Of a DNA stretch of 19,727 nucleotides, positions 10,424 to 19,692 are shown one piece after another. A program made the translations under genes and the position numbers. Each line of letters begins with the position of its first letter. The stretch's first letter is position 1. Source of the stretch: Aphelenchoides besseyi (Eukaryota > Nematoda > Chromadorea > Rhabditida > Aphelenchoididae). Location of the stretch: positions 1 through 19,727 of the forward strand of contig JAMPIQ010000028.1 of assembly GCA_024699855.1 (NCBI GenBank), given 5' to 3'. Below the pieces are notes generated by a model. The model was not told the DNA's origin, did no database searches, and saw only the letters and a program-made list of their open reading frames with translations.

Positions 10424-11571
10424 ATGCGTCGATTTCTTTTGGCTGATGTACTCGGTACCGTGTTGTCTCTTGTTTATCCTCGTGCTTTCATCGACGATGG
10501 TTTTACGTCGACATATCAGCGCTTAATCGTCCGAAGGTTCGTCTCGGCTCTCTTCCCCAAAACTCTACCAATGTCTTGCGGCAATCGTTGTTTTCGACTG
10601 CCAAGCAAAAATACGTACCTTGAAACCACCGAATACCGACGGCGTTAGCTGTGGGTGATTAGCGAAAAACTGTTGTTTTTGCGCGCCGTTCACGAGGCGT
10701 TCACCGATTGTCGCATCACACTTCCTAAGGGCAGAATTCAAACGACTCGCTGATTTGCACAATCACCATTCTTTGTTTCTTCGAAAGTAGGAGTCTGGGC
10801 CAATGACCTTGTTGTCGGCGCTCCTCCCACGATCGCTCACTCATCCACGCCCTTTGATTTGGATATTGAAGGAACAAAGCCACTCAGAACAAATCGTTCA
10901 GTCGGTGATTATTCTCTGGAATTGGCTCAGAGAGGTTTACGTTTGTAGTGCAAAAATCGTGTTGGCGCGAAAACTCCGACTTACGTGTTATGTCGTGAAC
11001 TTTTTATTTGCAGCCTCTGTTTCATTCCAAACTCGCCACCAAAATGAACACCAACGTCCGAGACACCGGCTTCGCAGGTCTTCCTGAAAGTTAGTTTGGC
11101 AGTCGAGTTCGTAATGAAATTTCATGTTTAGTCGAAGGCATGCGATATGCCGACGTTTTCAACTTGTTTAGGGTTGAAATATTTCCGCTCAATGAATTCC
11201 GAAGCGAATTGCGTCGCTCCTTTCAACCCAACCTTCCCATGTATTCTGACTTGATCAGCAGAGTACGCGGACGTCGATCTCGACACGATACACTGTCTGC
11301 AGTTATCGACGATGTGTTTCGAAGTCTTTTGCCCAATAGTACTCCATATCCTCTGCAAGCGCGGAACGTTCGTTACATTCCAACAACGACGAGGAACACA
11401 TGAACAGCGAGCTGCCGAAAAGTTTGCTAGATAAATTTCGGGATTTCAACATGGTAATCGAACTTCAGTTGAACGTTTATTCATGATTTGCAGGCCACGC
11501 ACAATGTGGGAATTCGCGCTTTGATAGCGTACTTACGTCATGAGAGTTGGCCGAAAGCGGCCGGCGCTTAA
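10424..11571 (+). CDS. AP-2-like transcription factor paralogue, copy B (best copy)
   Basis: The 3' half is readable: exons 11014-11089, 11132-11453 and 11494-11571. It gives MNTNVRDTGFAGLPE, then EGMRYADVFNLFRVEIF, then NEFRSELRRSFQPNL, then SAVIDDVFRSLLPNS, then SELPKSLLDKFRDFNM, and last ATHNVGIRALIAYL before TAA. These align in order with the AP-2 helix-span-helix domain of the gene at 5664-7274 (EGEAFKLAEDFG, VRNELVKSF, AITDLMLATFGCLGGLL, VTHNFGVKAM), so the family is an AP-2-type dimer domain, although diverged. Upstream, 10800-10950 has ESGPMTLLSALLPRS and YSLELAQRGLRL, which resemble ISLLGAVFLRK and YKQLSDQLRNKGIDL; the region 10424-10760 is unassigned. A clear VPGRL/VTVGEV DNA-binding block was not found. 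One frameshift lies near 11385. It could be a diverged regulator or a dimerisation-only relative. Confidence 0.6.
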
Positions 11572-11693
11572 ACCTTCACCGAATGTCGCATTGTTGTTCG
11601 CCGCAAGCTCAATGGACCCACGTTTACTATTCATCTCATTCTCGTTAGTGATTGTTTTTAGCTGACTTGAACTTTTTATTATGTTTTTATGCC

Positions 11694-11699
11694 AATAAA
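11694..11699 (+). terminator. Polyadenylation signal of AP-2-like gene B
   Basis: AATAAA about 120 bases after the stop at 11569-11571, inside the 3' UTR piece shared by all AP-2 family members in the window. Confidence 0.5.
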
Positions 11700-11702
11700 C
11701 AG

Positions 11703-11876
11703 ATGCTTGCTGATTGTTGTTCGACAAGTACAGGACGTTTCGAACGAAACCACAGCGAATTTAAACAAGCTGAATTGATGTTAGAGTCAACTCACAAATG
11801 TCTGGAAACAGTGAGCTCCGATATTTCGACACAATACGCACTTCTATGTTCGAAGAGTAATCGTCGTTGTCTTTGA
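11703..11876 (+). CDS. Small conserved ORF of unknown function
   Basis: A 57-codon frame starting MLADCCSTSTGRFE and containing SEFKQAELMLESTHKCLET, ending at TGA. It begins within the shared 3' UTR piece of the AP-2-like gene. The same sequence occurs on the minus strand at about 1083-1245, where GRFE and the THKCLE block survive but frames break. The composition suggests a helical segment. No family recognised; it could be a further exon of the AP-2-like gene or chance. Confidence 0.25.
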   Translation: MLADCCSTSTGRFERNHSEFKQAELMLESTHKCLETVSSDISTQYALLCSKSNRRCL

Positions 11877-12937
11877 ATATGTTTGATGAATGTACTGAAC
11901 CTTGATTGTTAATAATCTAGCAAATGTTGTAAAACAATAATAAAAAGATTCTAAAAGTGACAATGTGTAGATTAAGAAGCTCAAGTTATTGCAGCAAGAA
12001 GAGAATGAATGAGCGAAACCTTGGAGAGGATGTCAACTCGGAACGGGTGTTTAAGTGATAAAATCAAATTTCATACGACCACACAACAAAAAATTCGATC
12101 GCACCTTAAAATATCGTATTTTTGGGCACTTACTTTACATAAGGGCTATTTTTCTAAAAAACGCGCTGAACCAATTGCTCTAATTTTCCCTATTCAATTT
12201 CTTATTAGATTCTGCTGTTAGTGTATTTTTATTTGACGTTAAAATGATGGGAACGATTTAATGCATATCTTGTTTTATTATCAAGGGGATCTAATTTCGC
12301 TGTTCGAGTTCGCCTGTATAGGTTGATCCTTCGAAGCAATGCTTCACGTTACCGGCAGTCCTGCAATTGGGACTATTGTAACGGAAATGAAGATAGAAGA
12401 TGTGACAACTTACAATCGAGTTTCGTTAGTCGGCGCGCTGGTGTATTCAGGAAGTTAGTTGGTCAAATAATCGAAGCAACCCTTCTCATGATTTTCGCTA
12501 GAGGCCAACACAATCCAAAGTGAGTAATAATGCTCATGACATTAACAAATTTTCAGGTCCTTCGAATTCATTTCTTGAATATCAAGGCTGTGTTATGCGA
12601 TTCTATTGGTGAGAGTTCGATCACTACTCCTAGGGTTGAATTTTGGTCCCAAATAAAACATTATGCCGACTATCGACAAGCGTAGTGATTTTGAGATCTT
12701 CACCGTTTGGCGAGGAGATTAGAGACTTTCAGTTACTCAATTGCTTTTGTCGTAAACAAACCTTTGAAATGATTTTCTTTTGAACTTTCAATCCTCGACT
12801 TAGAGTCACACAAGGACAAACCGGCAAATTTCATGTCTTCATTTTCGGTTTGGAGACTGTTGAACACATTGCTAGAATCTCGTAGGCATCAACTATATCA
12901 ACATACGACCACTCACTATCGAACTATCACAAATTAG
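11877..12937 (+). other. Outer right arm, no recognised gene
   Basis: AT-richer sequence with an AATAAA at 11937-11943. A plus-strand stretch at about 12340-12450 reads LHVTGSPAIGTIVTEMKIED then TTYNRVSLVGALVYSG, and another frame continues to a GTGAGT donor at 12522 and a TTTTCAG acceptor at about 12556, both kept in the left arm. This could be one broken exon pair. I do not recognise the product. Confidence 0.35.
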
Positions 12938-15104
12938 TATGATCGGAAATCACTTAATCTTGTGATCACAATTTTGATTGTAGCTTTTTGATATCGATCT
13001 TAATAACTGTAAATTTCATGAATAATGCGGTCCTAAACATAGTCGAATTCGAAGCAAATGAGCCGAAAATTTTAACCATCAGACATTAAAGTCCGAGAGA
13101 AGTCAACTTCCATTGTCTACAACTCGAAGACCAGTGACTGTATAAGCTTGTAGTTAACAAAAAAACAACAATAAAACATATTGCACTCTAAACCCTGTGA
13201 ATATCAGCGAAATCCGATCAGCCAATGAGCTACAATACGCAACACCCCTCATTCCCTTGTATAACCCGTCCATCGCCCAAATCGATCGATGTATCTTGGA
13301 AAATTCTGGCAACAACTAGTGCTCAAATTGTTTTAACAAATAGCTTAAAGGTTTAGCTATTCAAGGTGTTCAAACTCGTAGCTACCGGATAAACTGGAAG
13401 AGAGAAGTGAGAGCACTTCAAAGTCAGAAGATTTGTCAAAAATCGTCCAAAATTGCAAAAGTTTGTGGAGCTCTTCTCCACTAAAAAAATGGATAGCTGT
13501 AATTTGGCACACTTCTTATGGAGCTTAAAAGATTATAATTCTAGGAATTTCGAGGAGCTGAGGTTGATCGAGAGCAGAATTGGAATCTAAAACACACTCA
13601 AAAACTGAGTCTTGTGAACTTGACTATAACAACGATATTAGTTGGTCTCAATCGCTGTAATTTGCGGGAACACTACACAATATTGGATTAGTTTGTGGTG
13701 GTTACTGCATGTTAATCGATTTAATGCTTGCAGAAATCGAACCTCACGTCTACGGCTTGAGATAAGGAAAAGTAAGAAGCACAATTGCTTTCATATCTCA
13801 ACTTCTAGTTCGTCAAATGTTAATGAACTTCCAGCCACGTTGAATCAGTCAATATCTTAACATCTAGAGTTCTGATCAAACGTTTTTAGTGGGCCATCAA
13901 AAACACTCTCCAAGTGATTGGTTCATTGATCGAAAATTCGAAATCCCTACGTGAAAAAAGCAACGGATCTTCAGGTCATTTTACTCGAAGTTTTACGGGT
14001 AGCTGCTACTATACCTCTGATCGCTGATCGTGTCAACCTGTTGGGTCGGATGTAAACCCGAAAAAGCAGTCGATTCGACCATTTTACTCGCTCCTTCTTT
14101 TCTCCATTTGCTCTTGAATTCTGTTCAGTGGATCAGAGAGTACAGATTTTTTACTGTCTAGTTTTCGATTGGGGACTGGAAGGGATATGGAATTGATGAT
14201 TGATGTGATTGTAGTGTTATTCGAAGGATGTTATTAGGCGAATGCATTTTTTCAGGCAAACACCCTCCTGTAGTGAGATTTCGATTTTGGTTGTCTTCAT
14301 TTGCGACTGCTTCCAAGGAATCTCAAGTGAACGTCACAGCATCTAGCCACTTGTTTTCAACCTCTGGTCATTTAAAAACCATCACACACCACTCCAAGTT
14401 TTCTGCATTCAATAGTTCAAAACAGAAGCTACTCCAGTTTTGCCATCGTATATTCTGGAATTGCGATCACTGCGAGTTTATAAGCAATGACCCAAACGAT
14501 GGTCATCGTGTTGTTTATGGCGCAAAAGAAAAATTAAATGGCGTGCCAAACCAGCTTCGCGCAGTAAAAAAAGAGGAAGCTACCTCGTTTCCGTGATCGG
14601 GCGCCATGGGGCCGTTCAGCTTGGTCAGTGACCCGTTTTTCTTCATGACCAAGCAAAAACTTACGCTTGCCATATATCTTACTCCGCTTTGTTCTAATCT
14701 CCGTCGTTTGATTTCGTTTACCCAAGAGATTTCTCCCTGATTGCTTAATCTGAAGTTTACTAAAGTCAACTATCCAGTGGTCATCCGAAGCTTAATCTTG
14801 ATTGCCTCATGTCGCTTTTTCTCCGCGTTGGTTTTCAAGAATTGTGGTCACGTGTTGTTGTGTTGTTGCAGCTGTGTTGTTATGCGTTTCTTTCCCATTT
14901 CACTACGCCATTTCAATTGATTTGTTTGAGTTCGTTATAGCCAAGCTTGAGGAATAACTCTACGACTGTCGTTGTCATCAGTCATTTTTGCTAACAGAGA
15001 TCGAAGAAAATTTGGGGACTTCGATTTGAAATGAATCTTAGATAATCTTGTAAAGAGAGTGTTATATCCACTTATTCGCTTGGAGTTTCGGTTGATCTTT
15101 GTCT
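12938..15104. other. Single-copy region without a convincing gene
   Basis: No part of this 2.2-kb stretch matches the repeated units. The longest open frame is 14228-14596 (plus, 122 codons) and has no recognisable domain or splice logic. A minus-strand stretch at about 14600-14840 has basic, exon-like frames (NAEKKRHEAIKIKLRMTTG; LGKRNQTTEIRTKRSKIYGK) next to GTAAGT and TTTAG, so a small spliced gene is possible but unproven. No tRNA, rRNA or mobile-element signature was seen. The region ends abruptly at 15104 inside HSL exon 4 homology. Confidence 0.4.
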
Positions 15105-15655
15105 AGCGAACTGAACGCCGCCCTTGTTCCACTTTCCCACGACACGAGTTAGGTGGCCAAAATGATTCCAATCGGATTGAAGATCGACGTGGGCTGCTTC
15201 GGAGCAAATAACTAAAAAGCCAAAAAAAGAAAAGCATCTCAAAGATCGAAGAAACCACGAACCTGAAAACGAATGTACGACCATAGAAACAAGAAAGCAT
15301 CCAAGCCCCTCGATTCCCCTTCAGCATCCCCACGATACAACGAGTAGTCGCAGTCAAGCGACGGGGGAACAACGAGTTCGTCGTCCAATGTTTTCGGTTC
15401 AAAAGGCAACGACCGAAAATCCATTCCCGGTTGTGTGTTTCGTCGTAAATCGCATATTTCGTGCCAGATTCTGCATCCTAGCATCAAGGTCTGAAATCAG
15501 CGATCTTTCGAATGGACGATGTCAACAGTTGGTTTACGGTTGATCATTTTCGGCTGCAAACATTCGGCGGCGTGTCGCTGGTAAGCACATGGATTTGGTT
15601 CGATTCGCGTCGAAGTAGACGTATTCATCCTCTGTCGGACAGCTAAACCCCGTGA
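15105..15655 (-). pseudogene. LIPE: Truncated hormone-sensitive lipase, copy C (5' exons only)
   Basis: Minus-strand homologue of HSL exons 2, 3 and the first part of exon 4 (4850-5341 in copy A), including the intron 1-2 acceptor GTTTAG and the FYGRALGF-type region in degraded form. Homology stops at 15104, in the middle of exon 4, so the oxyanion motif, nucleophile elbow and the rest of the lipase are absent. Exon 1 is gone except for its start codon region at about 15902; a foreign segment replaces it. Many one-base insertions are present. It lies just downstream of AP-2-like gene D on the same strand, as HSL-A lies downstream of AP-2. It cannot encode a lipase. Confidence 0.82.
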
Positions 15656-15659
15656 AGTC

Positions 15660-15884
15660 ATGTCGACATACATGTTATTGGCCGACTATGAAATACACAA
15701 AGATCATGGCGTACCGGTTCGTTTGCAACCCATATATTTGAACGCAATACTTGGCGGTCTGAGTTCTTTGTACGGGCTAATACACATGCTACCTGCAGCG
15801 AATAAGCTCTCGGCGTCCTCCAGATTCACTGTCCTCTCTGTGCGCGTACTTCAGTTACTATTCGTTGACAGATGGCGTTTCTAA
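15660..15884 (+). CDS. Inserted ORF resembling cytochrome c oxidase subunit 7A
   Basis: A 74-codon plus-strand frame, unbroken despite the noisy surroundings, that interrupts HSL-C homology exactly between its intron 1 and its start codon. It contains YEIHKDHGVPVRLQPIYLNA followed by a short hydrophobic segment ILGGLSSLYGLIHML. Subunit 7A of complex IV has a QEDxGxPVHLK motif and then a single membrane helix with a GG pair, so the order fits, but the spacing between motif and helix is shorter than usual and there is no visible targeting peptide. The last 25 codons match nothing I know. It may be a captured exon of a COX7A-like gene. Function is doubtful. Confidence 0.35.
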   Translation: MSTYMLLADYEIHKDHGVPVRLQPIYLNAILGGLSSLYGLIHMLPAANKLSASSRFTVLSVRVLQLLFVDRWRF

Positions 15885-16010
15885 CATGAGTATCGTTTGC
15901 ATCGAGTAGGCTGGACACCAAACGTTGATAAACCAGCGGATGCTCATGACGCCTTCATGCGGTTTCTCGACAAGCGGCTACGAATATCGAACAACAGTCA
16001 GCAAGCATCG

Positions 16011-16016
16011 TTTATT
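16011..16016 (-). terminator. Polyadenylation signal of AP-2-like gene D
   Basis: AATAAA on the minus strand, about 140 bases after the stop at 16158, within the shared AP-2 3' UTR piece and before the remnant HSL-C start codon. Confidence 0.5.
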
Positions 16017-16157
16017 GGTATAAAAACATGATAAAAAAGTTCAAGGTCAGCTAAACCATCACTACAAGCGAGTAATGAGCATAAATAGTAACGTGCGGTC
16101 CATTGAGCTTGCGTAGCGTAACAACAATGCGACATTCGGTGAAGGTTTTATGAAGGT

Positions 16158-17170
16158 TTAAGCGCCGGCCGCTTTTGGTCCACTCGCCAGGTAATAAAAG
16201 ATAAACTTTCAAGCGTGAGAATTCCAAGTTGTGCGTGGCCTGCAAATCGTCTGATTTATGGAAACGTTCAACTGTAAGTCCGATTTACCCCTTGTTGAAA
16301 TGACCGAAATTTATCTAGCACAAATTTCGGCAGCTCGCTGTTCATCGTCTCCTTGTCGTTGTTGGATTGCCAACGACACGTTCCACCTTTGTCGACGACT
16401 TGGAACATTATTGGTGAGCGACTTTGTCCACTACGATGCCGATTCACACAGTTCCATCGGGTCGAGATTGACTTCGTTCGTCCATTCTGCGGAACAATTG
16501 CGAAAACATGGGAACGTACGGGTTTGACCGACAGCGACGAAAATTCCGCTTCGGAATTCATTGAGCGGAAGTATATTTCAACACTAAACACTTCGTAAGC
16601 GTCGACCAATACGCATGGCTTCCACTAAACATGAAATTTCATTACTAATTATGAATGTCGAACTAACTTGCAGAAAGACCTGCAAGCCGTGCTCGGACGT
16701 TGCTGTTCATTTTGGTGGGCGTTTGGAGATGAACAGATGGACTGCAGTAAAAAAGTCACGCTATAACACGTGAGTCGAGTTTTCGCGCTCAACACGATTT
16801 TGCATACAAACGTAACGTCTCTGAGCCGAACTCCACAAGAATAATGCACCGACTGAACGACTTGTTCGGAGTGGCTTTGGTCCTTCAATATCCAATCAAA
16901 GGGCTGATGAGTGAGCGATCGTGGGGAGCGCCGACAACAAGATTTATTGGCCAGACTCCACTTTCAAGGGAAAAAGGATGGCGTATTATCTAATCGGCGA
17001 GCCGGTGACTTTCTGCCCTTAGAGTGTGATGCGACATCGGTGACGCCTCGTGATACGCGCTGCAAAAGGAACAGTTTTCGCTAATCACCCACAGCTAACA
17101 CCCGTCGGTATTCGGTGGTTTCAAGGTAGGTATTTTTGCTTGGCAGTCGAAAACAACGATCGCTTTTCAT
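16158..17170 (-). pseudogene. AP-2-like transcription factor paralogue, copy D (frame-broken)
   Basis: Minus-strand relative of AP-2-like gene B. Exons by alignment: from 16741 (start codon context at 16710), 16624-16289, and 16239-16158. The middle exon reads with few breaks and keeps NSELPKFVLDKFRSF; the last begins ATHNL and ends at TAA 16158-16160 in the same sequence context as copy B. The 5' part matches 10600-10950 but about 170 bases (10424-10590 in B) are missing. Substitutions against A and B are frequent, so this is an older copy. It is followed on the same strand by HSL-C and preceded by HSL-D. Frame breaks may be decay, sequencing error or both. Confidence 0.5.
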
Positions 17171-17269
17171 CGCCGACAACCGTAACCCAAGAATTCGATT
17201 CTGTTGCTCCAAAACGCCTAAGAGACTCAGTTCTTCTATTCGATTAACGAAGCGGTTGAAGTTGTGAAT

Positions 17270-17275
17270 TTTATT
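17270..17275 (-). terminator. Polyadenylation signal of HSL-D
   Basis: AATAAA on the minus strand about 40 bases past the HSL-D stop, as in copies A and B. Confidence 0.55.
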
Positions 17276-17314
17276 TCTTCTACAAATCGCTGTGGTTTCG
17301 TTCGAAAAGTTTAT

Positions 17315-19692
17315 TCATAGACAAAGAACTTGAAAACATAACCAGTAGCTTTTATCAGGATCATCGTGTTCGGCAGAAGAGTTGAAGGCGGTTCGGGTCG
17401 ACCCGCACCTTCATGAACACTGTCGTTCGTTGAAACCGACGACTCGACCACCGGCGTTTCGAAGTTTCTTTGCAAACGTGATCGTATCGTCCAACATGGA
17501 TCCAGATGGCACGACTAAACTCGAAAATTGTACGTCAAAATCGTTCGCTTACATGAAACGACAGTCGAAGTTCGCGGAGCAACTCGTCGGGAGTGTACTG
17601 GGCGAAATCAAACAGTCGCGTGGCAGATTCAATCCGAGCAGCTCGCTAAGCGAAGTTTCAACTTTCTCTGCTTCCTAAAATCACTATCTTTACTACGTCG
17701 AATACTCGACTAAACCACCTCTGTGCAGCACGAGTCAATTTCGGAGTACTGCAGGTGCGAGTTCGTGGACCGCAATTGCGTACTGAAGTCGTGCAGTTAA
17801 ATAGTCGAGGTCCTGCATGCACTTCGGCGGCATTTCGACCGTTTTTTCTCTCTCGAAAACATCGTCATGAGCCGCAAGGTTGGTCATGCTGAAAGAAGCA
17901 GTCCGAAAGAACTCTGGACGAAACATACGTTTTCGTTAGCGGATGGCTTTGCAGGTAGTCGATCATGTTTGATCGTAGTTGCACGTGGAGAGCGAAGGTG
18001 CGATGATCTCGATTAACGCAAACGGTCGCATTTTCGTTTTCTCCACGTTGCTCTTCAGATTCTTTCATATTGGTTTCGTCATTGAGTTATTCAGACTTCG
18101 TTCGCTTCTCGCGTTGGCTTCGTGCGTTGGAACGGTTCTTGTCGGCAACCAGGTGTGGCCACTCAACGAACTGGATGGAAGCGCTCAGATGCGACAATTC
18201 ATCAACAAGCAGCAGCTGACTTTCCAAACTAAAATAAGGCAAATGGTCCAAAAAGAATGAAGGTTAAAACAAAAAGTTGTGCCAGGTAAGCTGAATCGAC
18301 CACGTGTTTTTGCTTTGATTTCGTTCTACCAATTCCAACAACGATGTGTGTCCTCAGTTGACTGATCAAACTGTTCTTGTGAGTCCGATCTAGTTCCATT
18401 CGGACAGCAATCGTGTGTACGCAGCTAGCTACAAACGAATAACAATTCCCCTGTGAAAGAAGACGGGTCTGTGACACTGGAGGTAGCCGTGATGGCGAAG
18501 GAAGTACTATGCCTGGCAACTTCAAAAGATCTATGAAATAAGCCATAGTACTGTGGAAATCGAAACGTCCGGCATTTCTCCGCGGCTTTCATTGAGCCAA
18601 CCGAAGACCAAACCGGAAACGCTCAGCTTACCACCGGCCGAATCTCGACCCTCGAAAGTTTTTGCCGTCCCATCAAAACCTCTCAGGATTATCCAGAATC
18701 CAGGCCCCATTACAAGCGAATAGATACACTTCTTCGGTGGGACGTGGAAATGGGAATTGCAAGAGGCAGCGAGTAATGCACACCGACAAACACGGGCAGT
18801 CCCCGAGACATTTGCACCACAACGCGGAAACCTGGTTTTTCGTGCCGATTTTGGACGACTGTTGATACATAATCTTAAAAGAGGGAACTCGGCGTTTTTT
18901 ATATGTTTCCCGCTTTTACGAACCTCCACCGTGTACGAAGTGTAAGCAAGAGACTTGGGAGGAAAGTTGGTTCGTTGTATTTGTGGGACGACCCTAACAA
19001 TCTCAACGCTCAGAAGCCATTCCCAGCCAACGTGACCGACCACTTCCTTCACGACTTGTTGCCGACAGGATGCGCACTTGTGTCGGAGCTGATGGGCCAG
19101 GAGCACTCGGTCAGGGATTCAACTGGCCGGCGCCATTCTCTGTCCATCCATTCGGCTCGGACCGTCCATCGGAAATCAGAAAACGAGTTTGTTGCGCTCC
19201 ATAGGTGGACGAAAAGCAGTTCGGCGGCGGATTTCGGATAGGTTCCAAAAAGTCGGCGGGCAAACACTCGATCGGCTTCCCGAGTCACTTGATATGTCGA
19301 GCACGCTCTCAGGATTCAGAAGTAGCTGTCGGAATGGAGCAGCGACTGAATGCCGCCGTTCCACTTCCCACGACCACGAGTAGGTGGCCAAAATAATTCA
19401 ATCCATGAAGATCGACATGACCGCTCGGAGCAAATCTAAAGCCAAAAAGAAGCAATTTCAAACGACTTCGAACCTACGAACCTCGAAAACCGAATGTAAG
19501 CTACATAGAAACAAGAAAGCACCTAAGCCTCGATCCCTGCGAGCTATCCACGGATAGCAAACGAGTAGTCGGGCAGGTCAAGCGATCGTGAACAACGAGT
19601 TCTCGTCAATGTTCGTCAAAAGCCACACCGAAATCCATTTCCCGGTGTGTGTTTCGTCGTAATCGCATTTTCGTGCAGCCTCAGCATCAAGT
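17315..19692 (-). CDS. LIPE: Hormone-sensitive lipase, copy D (partial at window edge, frame-broken)
   Basis: Minus-strand lipase covering exons 3-10; the window ends inside intron 2. Recognisable parts are the exon 4 region around 19400-19100, the oxyanion exon near 18930, a DSAGG-type nucleophile elbow in the exon ending near 18560, the regulatory insert with TKTYVSS and RTASFSMTNLA (17950-17880), and the Asp exon LDP at about 17500. Here the oxyanion motif is encoded as HGGG, the family consensus, while copies A and B encode HGEG. Substitutions relative to A and B show it is a separate copy and not a re-read of A. One-base indels become very dense beyond 18400, more than anywhere else, so no exon there reads cleanly. 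It is probably a real gene of the same length as HSL-A, or a decaying one; the sequence quality does not allow a choice. Confidence 0.8.

Larger units (their letters stand above)
7749..12937 (-). repeat. Right arm of the giant inverted repeat
   Basis: This is the partner of 1-5341 and carries HSL-B and AP-2-like gene B on the plus strand. Its inner end lies at about 7749, where the left arm would have the intron 1/exon 2 junction of HSL. Just inside this point the sequence matches HSL exon 2; just outside it is unrelated loop sequence. Reading frames are longer and cleaner here than in the left arm, notably at 11132-11380. Confidence 0.93.

Noticed and set aside
1..12937. Simple missed-adapter hairpin read as the cause of the palindrome
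   Set aside because: A hairpin read folds back at one point with almost no loop and equal divergence along both arms. Here a 2.4-kb asymmetric loop separates the arms, and substitution levels differ between inner and outer arms. Other chimera types remain possible.
14228..14596. 122-codon plus-strand ORF in the single-copy region
   Set aside because: No recognisable domain, no homologous copy in the window, and composition like surrounding non-coding sequence.
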